From Athripsodes cinereus (taxonomy: Eukaryota; Arthropoda; Insecta; Trichoptera; Leptoceridae), in the NCBI GenBank assembly GCA_947579605.1, contig OX388314.1, positions 25,864,000 through 25,927,999 of the forward strand: a stretch of 64,000 nt of DNA, written 5' to 3'. How positions within the stretch are numbered: position 1 is the first letter of the stretch; the number at the start of each line of letters is the position of its first letter. A program made the position numbers and the translations under genes. The notes under the pieces were generated by a model. That model made no database searches. It had not been told where the DNA came from and worked only from the letters and a program-made list of their open reading frames with translations. This document shows positions 31,651 to 42,431 of this stretch, one piece after another.

Positions 31651-31805
31651 GCAATGGTAGGCCATCATCATCGTCGTTCTCAACGCTCCTCTCGGAAGCA
31701 CAGGGCAGAAACCAGCCTCCTCCATTCAGAGCGTCTCTGTACCAATCGCGTCACCACTTCCCATGCACGACATTTCCTGCGCTTTGATATCGCATGGTAG
31801 GCCAT
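31642..31805 (-). mobile_element. LINE-H 3' end, reverse
   Basis: GGCCATCATCATCGTCGTTC, CGGAAGCACAGGGCAGAAAC, CAGCCTCCTCCATTCAGAGC on + are the inverse of the LINE-H end at 9294-9371, with more coding sequence upstream. The + strand ORFs here are shadows. Confidence 0.6.
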
Positions 31806-32520
31806 AGCTCGCTAAATAATCGAAATTTTCTTTTAAATTGTAAGGAGAAGACGTGGTACTGTACAGTTTTCAGCTGCGTATTAGTGAGAAGTTATATTAT
31901 CAACATCCAAATGTATGCATGTACACTGGGTACAGTGTGAGTGTAATGTCCTGTTACACATGTGTTTGATGTCTATCAGATTGTTAGTCACATAGACATG
32001 TCTATCTAATAATAATATGAATAATAGCGGTGTCCTTTAGACAAGTATAGTGCAGCGGTCGTCAAACAGCGGCCTTCAAGAACTTCCGCTCTCATCATCA
32101 TCGGGCTAGTTAAGTAAAATTAAGAAACTACAATCTTATTATATCAAAACATTTTCTACTCAAAAAAACTTATATTTTGTTTTGAAAACTTATATAGGTT
32201 CTTAGCTTTACAAAAACAACGTGACTATTATTCAAAAATACATGCACGCCAATACGATTTTATTAATCGCGAGCAAGCTTTTAGAGGAGCTTTCGCTCTC
32301 ATCTTAAGGTTGGTGTAAAACTAAGAACTCTAGGTTTTCACGGTCTTAAGTATCGTGTTCGGTGGTTATCGTGTGGTAATTTTTAACTCTAGCTTTCGGC
32401 GAATTTTATTTTAAGTTTTTATTTATTTTATAATGTTTTTGTTAATTAAATTTAATGTTTCAGTGTTGACATTGTGAAACAATATTTTTATAATATAAAA
32501 TATAAAAAAAACACTGTTTT
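31806..32520. other. no gene seen; hAT-like end
   Basis: CAGCGGTCGTCAAACAGCGG at ~32054 resembles the left end of hAT elements (CAG.GGTC.TCAAAC); no partner end was recognised. Otherwise AT-rich. Confidence 0.35.
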
Positions 32521-32522
32521 AT

Positions 32523-32698
32523 GTTTCACATTAATGTATACCAAAGTATACTACAATTACGCCTAGCGCTTTCACCAATATATTGGCATCATCAGGGCGG
32601 AGTATAAACTCTTTTATACTCCGCCCTGATGATGTCAATATATTGGTGAAAGCGCTAGGCGTAATTGTAGTATACTTTGGTATACATTAATGTGAAAC
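32523..32698. repeat. 176-bp near-perfect palindrome with hammerhead-like cores
   Basis: Two ~86-bp arms around a 4-base centre, with a single obvious mismatch pair. Each arm, read outward from the centre, has CTGATGA, 15 nt able to form a short hairpin, then GAAA and GCGCTAGGCGTAA (right arm: CTGATGA 32626-32632, GAAA 32648-32651; left arm inverse 32589-32595 and 32570-32573). This is the hammerhead core order. Penelope-like elements are known to carry such motifs in their repeats. Confidence 0.75.
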
Positions 32699-33590
32699 TT
32701 AAACAAGAATGTTTTTGTTGTTTGTTGAAAGTCCCAATATGGGTGCACAAGTGGGGTTGCAGTAGCAACATATTGTGAATTATCAAATAATGTAGGTACC
32801 TACTGTTATCATAGATAATAATATGTAAGGAAGGTTTTCATCAATAAAGAAATTTGAATTTGGAATAACAGTAATTGTTTCATGATTGTGTGTACTAGTG
32901 TAAATGCCCTATGATTCCGAGTAAGAGTAGTGTATCTATGCGTCTTGTGTTAATGCTAAATGTTTGTATGTACATATGTATTTATGTCTCTGGTTTTCTA
33001 TTTATACTTTGTTAGTTGTATTTCTGTCATTCTAGTCTAATCCCTATATATAATATTATAAATGTAGTATAATATGTATATTTATAAGAGTCCAACACTA
33101 GCATCATCGAGAATAGATAGTATTATTATTAGTAAGGACGCATAAAATTGTCACGTGGGACTAAGTGATGTTTGCGAAATTCGATGGAATTTTTAGTTAT
33201 GTGACATTTTATAAGCAAAAACTAAATGTTCTAAACACTATCTCCCCTGGAGTCTCTTGCAGCGAATAAGACTTTCGCTCTTTACTGAAGTTTTTAAGTG
33301 TCTTCTAAAACAGCAAGCATTCGTAAAAAATCACGTTAAAGATATTTAACATTACGCTCTTGAGTTTTGGTTAGGTGCCAGGACTCACAGCCATATAGAA
33401 GTATGGGATAATACAGGCATTGAACAGGTCACATTTTGCCCAGACGCCCTCCGAAAATTGTTCATGTTATTTATGTCCTCAACATACAGTGGATTAAACC
33501 GGAATACAATGGATGAAAGAGGAGGATTCTTCTGAGTGATGTGGAATAGAATAATCTTTTTCGTGGCAATTGTCAATAATTGGCTGGGGG
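32699..33590. other. no gene seen
   Basis: Stretch at 33240-33590 is less AT-rich (ACTCACAGCCATATAGAAGT..) and may be a decayed LINE in reverse, but no motif is firm. Confidence 0.35.
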
Positions 33591-33594
33591 CAAT

Positions 33595-33725
33595 TGATAT
33601 GACACATAATTTTGATACGGCAAAAAAGACCGATAGATCTACACGACCCAGACGGGAATCGAACTCAGAACCATGATATTTTAAGCCAACTGCATAATCA
33701 TCACACCACGTTGCTGTTGGTCAAA
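33595..33725 (-). repeat. tRNA-derived SINE T2, reverse
   Basis: The - strand has GTGGTGTGATGATTATGCAG then GAGTTCGATTCCCGTC, close to the RNA polymerase III box B GGTTCGANTCC. Confidence 0.6.
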
Positions 33726-34829
33726 TTATTCGACATGTCGATTATATGATATTAAGTTTTACGGTCATCGATCGATGTAACTACAATCAAATGATGATCC
33801 ACTATTAACAAACTATTACCGGATAAATCATTACGACCAAAGTCTAGACGAGACTATATTATCCATTATACAATATCCATGTATATCCCCTACCTACACA
33901 TCTCTTACTTCTCTTGCCTACACTATTTGCCTGCTTGAACGTATAGACAAAGAAAATATTTAGACAATGGAATATGAATCGGAAACACTTACAAATTTTC
34001 CAAGACAACCGGAGTGCTTAGAGTCATGAGGTCCTGTAGTCGATACCCGACCGGAGTGCTTTGAATCACTTTGGATGACATTCATACAATTTAATAATTG
34101 TAATATTTTGGTGTTTACACTGGGAAAATTCATTATAAATTGTTAAATTAATTAATTACAAAAAACACTGTTTCATTTTCACTATAATTTTTTATTCCCT
34201 CGAACGTTTTCGTCTACACTAATAGACGATTCTATGCAGTGGTGAGTTTATTACTAGATTGATGATTTCTTCCATCTAATTACACGAGCTTATTAGATAA
34301 CCTACGTATGGAATAGGTATGCCATAAAATATAAAGCAAATTATTATTTTTTTACATGAAAATTTCAATGAATCTATGACACGGTGGGTAAATACGAATA
34401 AAAATCACTAGTTTCCCGATTTATCTGAATATTATCTCCGATACATTTACCATTGTCTGAATAATGTCTAAGAGTAACGTGCCCATACATCACAATTGCA
34501 ATAGACCAGCTCATAGATACAATTGCGACAAAACTATTTTTCGCCAAGTTATTAATAGACTTGCGGTGCTTTCCGTTTCGTCTTATTCAACAGATTCAGA
34601 CGCAGATTTTAACTCTAAAAGTTACATTCTCTTTAAAATTACATTTACATTTTTAATATAATCAATATACAGTAAGTGGGCTAGTTCACCGCAAACACGC
34701 AATTTCTTCCAAATTAACCCTACGTAATTTTGTTATTTCCATATACCTATCCAAAGGTGTTTTCGCAGAATACATTTTATTGTATGAGCGTTTTTTTGGG
34801 TATTATAGTCTTAAAAGAGACATTTAAAG
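33726..34829. other. no gene seen
   Basis: ~34240-34300 resembles the LINE-K 3' region. The 65-codon ORF at 34464-34661 has varied composition but no recognisable domain. Confidence 0.35.
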
Positions 34830-35090
34830 ACTGCTGTACGAAGAGTACCCGTGTGTCTTGTATATTACGTATAAAAACATAACGAAAAAATGTGTGAACC
34901 TACACATATATATTGATAGAGAATTTACCCAGATCGAGCTAGTACCAAACTCAGATATGAATTTAGTGTTATACAATGCATCAAAACATGATCCGGAAAA
35001 TTTGAAAAAGGTCATTAGTTATGATCTGACGGGAATCGAATCCGGGACCTCGTGACTCAGAAGCGAGAGCGTTATTTCTGTACCACACCG
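34830..35090 (-). repeat. tRNA-derived SINE T2, reverse
   Basis: The - strand reads CAGCCGGTGTGGTACAG, GAGTCACGAGGTCCCGGAT, GGATTCGATTCCCGTCAGA, a good box B, followed by a non-tRNA body to ~34830. Overlapping ORFs are spurious. Confidence 0.65.
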
Positions 35091-35446
35091 GCTGTATGTA
35101 GGTACCACCACTTAATTAAAATCCAATTAATGTCCTGTTTTAACGGGCGACTACCAAGTGCCCACCTGACACCTGGTTTGAATTTATTCCTAATTAATGA
35201 TATAACTGTGCTTAAGTTCATAAATCCCGACACCTGTACTAATTATCATAAGGCTCTATGACACACACGAATGAAGCAGGTACTGTTAAGGCTATTAATT
35301 TTTTCCAGGAATATCTTAAAATAACTAATTAAATGATAAAATAGCCAATGATTAATTATTATTATTTATTTGTGGTTTATAACTGTTAAATTGCCTAGGA
35401 AACACATTTACCGTTATGATGTTAAAAAATAAGCAAAAAAACAAGA

Positions 35447-35640
35447 TTCAAAGTTCGATGGTAGCCTGGAGTCTCGACCTCATGCACAAGAGATTCGCGG
35501 TGCGATCCCAGGTGCCGGCACACTCCTCTTTCACGACACAAGCTTTTAGTTTACTGTGAAAGATGTGTAAGGCTGTATTTGGGTTTATATAAAAAAATGA
35601 GCTCTGACTAACAAAATTGGGTTCAGAAAAAAATATGCAT
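35447..35640 (+). repeat. tRNA-derived SINE T1
   Basis: GGTAGCCTGGAGTCTCGACC, GCGGTGCGATCCCAGGTGCC, CACGACACAAGCTTTTAG, GGCTGTATTTGGGTTTATA. Same order as at 29565. Confidence 0.65.
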
Positions 35641-35800
35641 GTCTCCACCCTATACTTCCGAGAGGAACATTAAATGGTAAATGAAAAAGAATTTAAAATA
35701 TTTATGTACCAGGCTACTGACGAACTTTGACATAAATTATTGTATATTGTGTTGATTGTAAAAGCCCCTTTTCAAAAATACGTATCTGGATTTAGGTATA

Positions 35801-35880
35801 TAGAAGGTATTGACAGATAGAAGGTATTGACAGATAGAAGGTATTGACAGATAGAAGGTATTGACAGATAGAAGGTATAT
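35801..35880. repeat. 17-bp minisatellite x4-5
   Basis: Unit AGATAGAAGGTATTGAC repeated without visible change. Confidence 0.9.
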
Positions 35881-36164
35881 CGAAAATCGAACAAGAGGAA
35901 TGACAGAAACAGAAGCTAGGAGTGAACAAAGTAAAACGTTTCAAGAAAACTTTATTTAAGAAGGCATGGTTAATATTATTTAATTATTTTACTCTTTAGT
36001 AGATATACATTGGTGATAAAATTAATCATTACATATTATTCAAAAATTAAAATATATTTTCATTGACGAAGTTGTGCGATTTCAGGACTACAATTAGAAT
36101 AAGAAAACAAATGTTTTCTGTTTGATGAAAAAACTCAGTTCTTTAAGTTCACATACCCTGGAGG

Positions 36165-36636
36165 CAGTGGCGTGCCTTCCATACATGCAAATATGCAACG
36201 CATGCCCCAAAATAAATTTTCAAAAAATGTATTTTTAACTAATTATATTTAATCCTTGTTGTGAATCTTCCATCACGACCACGAAATAATATATTTTGTA
36301 CATGTTATCATATCCTAAGTTTGTAACAATCAATTTTAATTTATTTTTTTAATATCCAGTTATACACGAATTTATCGTTTAATTTGAGTTCTAAGATAAT
36401 ATATTATAGTAAGAAATACACTTAATGTAGTGTTCTAATTTATCCGCACAACAACACTTTTGATTTCTCGATTTAAAATATAGGGTAATTGATGAGTATC
36501 TTGAAAACTACGTACCTATATAATTTGTAAGTCTATGTATATATTCTATTATTCTCAAGGCAATCCACTCGTTTACAGTGAAATAAATACATTTTTACAA
36601 AGCATGCCCGATGTGAAAAGTCTAGTCCCGCCACTG
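36165..36636. mobile_element. 472-bp hAT MITE with exact 8-bp TSD
   Basis: Ends CAGTGGCGTG.. and ..CCCGCCACTG; target duplication CCTGGAGG exact at 36157-36164 and 36637-36644. AT-rich inside, no transposase. Confidence 0.9.
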
Positions 36637-36644
36637 CCTGGAGG

Positions 36645-37300
36645 ACTGAAGCCAATTATGCTGAAGTTTTCGGATTAAAATTACCAATCTAACGATTCCT
36701 CACAATTTCAGTGAAAACCTGAGGAGTAAATGGCTATAGTTAATTTATTGAATTATCTTAAGACACTTTGACCTAAGAATATCGGGTGTCGCCAAGGGCA
36801 ATCGAATATATTAATAATTTAGACGCAGAGCTGTAGCTCTTAGTTAACTCTATGCACAGGGGTCGCTTGCATACGAAATAATAATTGACTTATATTAGGA
36901 TAGAAACCTAAGAAGACGACGTTTCTCTCGTGTTTTATTTTAATCTGTGGAAGAACGAAACGTTTGTTTCAATTATTTATTCAATTTCCTATTTAAAGAT
37001 TATTTGTCAATTATATCGAAATAATATTTCATTAAAAACAATCTTTGTGGTAAGTAAGTACATGAAAACTTAATTAATTATTGAGGTAAAGTGTCAAATA
37101 ATTAACATAAATTAATTAACCATGCAATGCGTGACATATTTTTTTAAATTAATATCTTTAATCACCTAGGTATTTCTATTGTTATATTATTTCCATTCCA
37201 CTGTGTTTCAAATGACCCGTAAAATAGTTTACAACACCGATAATGTAAAAATGTAAAACGTTTACATCAAATTTATTGTATACTTTTTTTAGCATCTGGA
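36645..37300. other. no gene seen
   Basis: AT-rich. 36903-36935 (AGACGACGTTTCTCTCGTG) resembles one arm of the foldback at 26943. Confidence 0.35.
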
Positions 37301-37304
37301 AAGT

Positions 37305-37480
37305 GTGAACGAGGACAGAATGTATAAGAAAATAAACTCTCCAAGGATTAGATGGCTAGATCACAATATCGTATACCAGATCAGCAGGATGGATTAGTCC
37401 TGTGATCAAGCTGCGTGATTCTTGGACGACCGCGCTTTTCCACACCCCTCTTTTAAATAAGTATCGTCACTTTCATCACC
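37305..37480. mobile_element. two LINE-B fragments, head to head
   Basis: 37305-37395 reads + as LINE-B (CCAAGGATTAGATGGCTAGA). 37396-37480 is LINE-B in reverse (GTGATCAAGCTGCGTGATTC, TTGGACGACCGCGCTTTTCC). The junction suggests inversion or independent insertion. Confidence 0.5.
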
Positions 37481-37489
37481 AATTCGTTA

Positions 37490-37850
37490 CAAATACTACT
37501 TCTGCTATGCAAATCCCACAATTGTGTTAGCCAGCAGACCAGCTACATATAATAGACACGCAAGGTTTCCTCTCTGTGCAAACAAAAATTAAGACACTCA
37601 AGATGGATGACAAACCTTATCTCTATACTTAAGATGTTAAATGTCTTTACTTTTTCGAACCCCTGCCTTTTTTCATTATTTCCACATGCCCAAGACATTA
37701 TATATTTTAAATACAACGATGAGGTTTGTCGCCCATCCTGAGTGTCTTAATTTTTGTTGGCATGAAGAAGACAGCTTTCATGTTTGTTGCGTGTGGCTGG
37801 TCTGCTGGCCACCTCATTTGGGGGATATGCCGTGATGGGATAGTAGTATA
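37490..37850. repeat. inverted pair of SINE-A copies
   Basis: 37490-37675 is SINE-A in reverse (CAAATCCCACAATTGTG at its tail, TTTTTCGAACCCCTGCC at its head). 37690-37850 is SINE-A forward (GATGAGGTTTGTCGCCCATC to GATATGCCGTGATGGGATAG). The heads meet at ~37680, so the segment can fold back along ~150 bp. Both lack the first ~60 bp of the family. Confidence 0.7.
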
Positions 37851-37857
37851 TAGTCCA

Positions 37858-37970
37858 AATGTATGAAGTATATGAATGATATGGAATGAAAAATCGTGTG
37901 TAAGGATAGGAGTAGGTGGTCAATGAGTCTTTTCACACTACCCCACAAAGGAAGTAGCGTGATGAGGTGT
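37858..37970 (+). mobile_element. LINE-B tail
   Basis: GTGTAAGGATAGGAGTAGG, CACACTACCCCACAAAGGAA, GTAGCGTGATGAGGTG, the LINE-B 3' end directly after the SINE-A pair. Confidence 0.5.
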
Positions 37971-38639
37971 ATATTAATGAATGTAATATATTGTACCTTG
38001 ATGATTTCTTTTGGTGCCAATTAATGCATGATTTTGTATGTATCTAATAGATTTTCAGCAATGAGTCTTGTTTCTTTATTTTTAGATGTTTAACGAAAAA
38101 AAGTGCGTAGAGTTTCCGGAATAAATAGATTTCTGATTTTTAAATTTATAAATTTATTATTCTTTATCAATTTTTTCTCTCTGCTTATGTGGAGTGACGA
38201 TAAAAAAAATAAGACGAATGGAGATGAATAAATTTTAATTAATTTTTACGATTTATAACAACATTATGAAATTTTTGTGTAAATTGTAATTATTTTGGAC
38301 ATTAATACAGAATTAAAATAAATGTGACATAATATGGATTTGTGTCACGTGTTTCTTGTTGTATTTTGATTTCAATTGTTTGTGACAAAGACAAAGGAGT
38401 GAGACAATGGAACTAAATAGGAAATATGTGTCGACGTCATCATATTTATATACATATATAAGAACCTATGTAATTTGTAATAGAGTAAAGAGTTCATATA
38501 ACAATAATTCACAATACATTTCCCTTAGGTAATCGGAATTAAAAATATTTCAGAAATATTGAAATGCTTTAAGAAAACATTTAATATGAATTCATAATGA
38601 TGTCAAAAGTAGAAATAAAATTCATAATGTGGAGACAAA
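37971..38639. other. no gene seen
   Basis: AT-rich, no supported feature. Confidence 0.35.
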
Positions 38640-38770
38640 GCTCTTGACTCTAAATCACGAGGTTTCGGGTTCAGTTTTCTGCCAGGGTAATATGATAAAT
38701 GCCCTTTTTGAAATTGAACTGGATCTGGGTGTTACTTTTTATTTATTTATTTATTTATTTATTTATTTCA
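38640..38770 (+). repeat. T2-like SINE remnant followed by ATTT microsatellite
   Basis: GACTCTAAATCACGAGG, TTTCGGGTTCAGTTTTCTGC (box B-like) at 38648-38690; a TTTA/ATTT array of about nine units at 38730-38768. Confidence 0.5.
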
Positions 38771-39462
38771 ATAGATACAACAGCTTTAACAATAAATAAT
38801 TTACATCGCCAATTAAAGTATCTAAACTATGAACAATTTAACAGCACAATATTTAAAAAATAATTATAGGAAGTGGAAGGAAGAGAGAAGGGAATACAAC
38901 CTTATTCAATGTACAATGGTGTTATGTATTTGGTGCATTGTATAAGTGTATGGTCGCATTAATAATTATAATACAATATTATTTTATTCCTCAGTTTGGG
39001 AAAAACTTGATAGGTTTACTATCTTGATTAAGCATATCTTGAGAGCAATAACGCATGATTTGAATCACATTTTCCCAAAGTTCTGATATCTTTATCATAC
39101 AAAATAGAATTGTATGAAATCTCGTTGGTGGACCAAACTTACACAATGTACCTAACATTATTGTGGAAATTATAAACGGAAGAAGTGAGAAGGTGGGATA
39201 ATGAGAATGGCGGAGAACATGTTACAATATAGTCTACATTTTATTGAGTGTACAATTAACCTACCTAAATAGATGTACATAATATTGAATTATGTTTGTG
39301 TTGAACTGATATTGGTTTTATTTAATTCGCTTATTAATGTGATTTGTTTGTTTTTGCATGAATTTTACATTTTTAAAATTTTAAAGGCTATGTTCTATTG
39401 CTTGGTTCCTCATGTATAGTACAAGATAAAGTTTCGCATATTTTTTAAATAAATAAATGATT
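38771..39462. other. no gene seen
   Basis: AT-rich, no supported feature. Confidence 0.35.
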
Positions 39463-39770
39463 ACAAAAAAAATAACAATAAAAAATACACGGCTCCCTTT
39501 ATATATTAAATAATATTTAGTTATGGTAAAAAAATAGTGTATCTGTATTCAGTTCCACAAACAAATATTTCCAATTGATTAACTATTAGGTAAATGGAAC
39601 AAAGATAGCCAGTGTGATTATTGTATTGTATATTTCACTTTCATTTGTGTTTTTAAAGCATTTATAAATAAATATATCAAAATAACAAAAATAACGATTT
39701 CTCGAATATACGACATTAATATTATTCTACTCGTCGAGTTATGGAACCGGACAGTTGATATGTATTGGTA
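39463..39770 (+). repeat. repeat family F, partial
   Basis: Shares ~300 bp with 57538-57855: AATATTTAGTTATGGTAAAA, CAGTTCCACAAACAAATATT, TATATTTCACTTTCATTTGT, and the right end GAGTTATGGAACCGGACAGT..GATAT. The left end is missing. Confidence 0.6.
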
Positions 39771-40109
39771 GTTATAATATTATATATAATGATATGTTTG
39801 TAGGTAGGTATGTAGGATTGTTATTGTTGAAAAATTAGGTTAATTTCTTTTACATTATATACAACAAAAACTAGTGCACGAAAGTGGACGTTCACACATA
39901 TCACATTCATATGCATATTTAAATATAATAAATACACTGAAACCACTCTAAACTAATATATATTTTTTGATAGTTGAGTGTTTACTACATCAAGGGCATT
40001 TTTTTCTCAAATTACCTATAAAAAGTATTTACAAACGAAAAAAAAACCTTTGTAAGCTTTTGCTTAAAAAACTGAATCAAAACTAAAATATTTTCCGGAA
40101 TAAAAAATG

Positions 40110-40450
40110 GAATGGAATTGGTTTCCCACTCTTTCCCGTAAGTTTTCGAGTGTCCTGTAAAAGGCAGGTGTTCGAAAAAATAAAACATTTTACATCTCAA
40201 ATCCTACGATGAGGTTTGCCACCCATCCTGAATGTCTTAATTTTATGTTGGCACATAGAAGACGGTCTGAATTTTTATACTTTCAAATTCGCAGAGAGGA
40301 GCTTCAGCGTTGCTTTTCAGAAAAAGTTACGGCGTCATTGAGATGGTCACGGGTCATTAAACGGCGCCAAATACAAATTATCCATATTATTACTATCATA
40401 ACAGGCAGCTGGTCTGCTGGCTACCCCACTTGTGGGATATGCCGTGATGG
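40110..40450 (+). repeat. SINE-A split by a ~140-bp insertion
   Basis: Full 5' part 40110-40262 (AATTGGTTTCCCACTCTTTC to TTGGCACATAGAAGAC) and 3' part 40404-40450 (GCAGCTGGTCTGCTGGCTAC to the TAG tail). The insert is less AT-rich and of unknown origin. ORF 40209-40547 is spurious. Confidence 0.65.
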
Positions 40451-40751
40451 TGTAGTAGTAGAAGTAGAAATTTTTCATAAAAAAAAATATTCAACTGTTC
40501 AGGACACAATAGCAAATAATCTTATTCGATTCACAGCAATATGTTGAAGCACGACTGTATGGATAATATTCGTATATTATTGTACAAGTATAATACTATG
40601 TGGTCGGTTCTTACCCACACAAACTGTTTTACTTGCTATATTATACATAATGTGTGTATGTATGTATGTATTGTTTGTCTAGACGTTTTATATAAATACA
40701 GACATACCTACTTACACATCCACAATACCTAACTATTATTATTATTATATA

Positions 40752-41170
40752 ACTAGCTTTTATAACCCGGCATCGCTCGGGTTTAAAAACAGATAATCAT
40801 CCAAATAAATGTGTTAAAACTACACAATCTTATTGAAAAAAGTGAAGTAAGCACTAACTACGTAAAACTGATTAAGTAAATAAAAAGTGCAAAACCTATA
40901 TAAAAAAATTTCTTCCCAATTTCAAAACATGAAGTTTGTAATCACACACGTCAATATTAGTAGGTGCCTACCTGAAAAAAAGTAGGTACTTTAACCTCTT
41001 CCCAATTTAAAAACTCAGTGTTTAAAACCCACATCCCCTTATTTAAGTAAAAAATTAGGAAATGCCTATAACAGAAAAAAAACGGGTAAATGCTCTATTT
41101 TGAGAAAAAATAATAATAATTGGTTGGTTACCTACCAACATAGTTAAATAAAATTTCCCACATTTGAATT
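40752..41170 (+). repeat. dispersed repeat P (ACTAGCTTTTA..CCCGGC start)
   Basis: Starts AACTAGCTTTTATAACCCGG, like the widespread insect repeats at 59441 and (reverse) 55105. Inside, TTTAAAACCCACATCCCC.. matches 60600-60650. Confidence 0.45.
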
Positions 41171-41204
41171 GGTATTTTAAGTTTTTATTTTCAGTTACTT
41201 AGAT

Positions 41205-42062
41205 ATTCAGATGTTTTGTCATTAGATTAAAAAATAAAAAAAATAACAAAACCCAGATAGGTATATCTTTTATAAAAAAAAATAACTACCAATAACATCA
41301 AAGTATGTTTATTATTCTATGGTAACAACCAAACGACCTCCTCAAACATGAATTGTCGTTTTACAGTTACTGGATGTTGGAAATTTAACATCCAGTAACT
41401 GTGTGCAAATTTGACTTCTGGTTTCAGTCTACATTTTTTTCAGTTTGTAATACTAAAGTAGCATTCACATTGCTTCACCTGTTCACATTTGTTCATCCTA
41501 TACATTCACTGCCATCCGACACTCACGGTCATGTTGTATGTAGTTTGACGTCGTAAAAATAAATGAAAAATAGCACTTAATAAAATTTAAATCAAATGAA
41601 TAAAATTCACGAAAGTATGATAATTTGGTACACGATTCTGACTTTCAATACAAATTCATAGAGAATAAGACAAATTAAAGGATAAAACTTGTTTATGGTC
41701 GTTTCAGTGAAAGGACCTTTCGTCAACATTATGTCGGGTAGTAATCGGTTTCATCCGGAATCGCTAGTGATTGATGAAACGATTGACTATTGATGAAACG
41801 CCTGTTCACACCTTTTTATTTTGGAGGATCATCCAGAGTGATCACTGGAAGTGAACAAATGTGAGCGCTCCTTTAGATAATCAGATGTTATGTCATTTAA
41901 TTAAAAAGGATTAAGTACCGGTAACAACTAAGCATATTAATTATTATTCACCGGGAGCAACCAAACATTTTCCTCAAACATTAATTGGCGTTTACAGATT
42001 GGAAATTTGAAATATATTTACGGTGTACAAAATTGACTTCTAGTTACAGTCTACAAATCTAA
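41205..42062 (+). repeat. degenerate tandem duplication carrying a MITE
   Basis: 41205-41450 and 41877-42062 share TTAGATATTCAGATGTTTTG / TTAGATAATCAGATGTTATG, AACCAAACGACCTCCTCAAA / AACCAAACATTTTCCTCAAA, and TTGACTTCTGGTTTCAGTCT. The first copy holds a perfect 16-bp hairpin (ACAGTTACTGGATGTT at 41365 and its inverse). Confidence 0.6.
41453..41876. mobile_element. 424-bp TIR MITE
   Basis: Ends CTAAAGTAGCATTCACATTG and inverse CAAATGTGAGCGCTCCTTTAG, flanked by ATA on both sides. Inside are TTCATC..GATGAA repeats. Lies exactly between the two duplicated segments. Confidence 0.7.
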
Positions 42063-42431
42063 ATTATTATGTTTCAGTCAGCTAATTTAACGTCTAGTTA
42101 CACCTTGAGTATTATGCTTTAAGTCTAAGATCTATTTAGCACCAAAATAGCTATATGTCATAATAATAATCTGCTCTATGCGTGCCAAAATCATGCATAA
42201 ATAAGCACGTATTACCAAACGGATTCAATGTAGGATATACCAAAAACTTATTTTAAATAGAATCTGCAATCCAATCTACTGATGTTGGTGTGATATGTAT
42301 TATCAATAACAATTATTTATTTTTCAGGTACTGATTTTAAAGTAACGAATACTCATAAAACCATAATAAAGTAAAGATTAATAACCATAACCAATAACCA
42401 ATTTTCTGGCAACATTTATTTTCTAGCAACC

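Noticed and set aside
40209..40547. 112-codon ORF
   Set aside because: Runs through a SINE-A copy and its insertion; the N-terminal residues are those of SINE-A read in one frame in other copies too.
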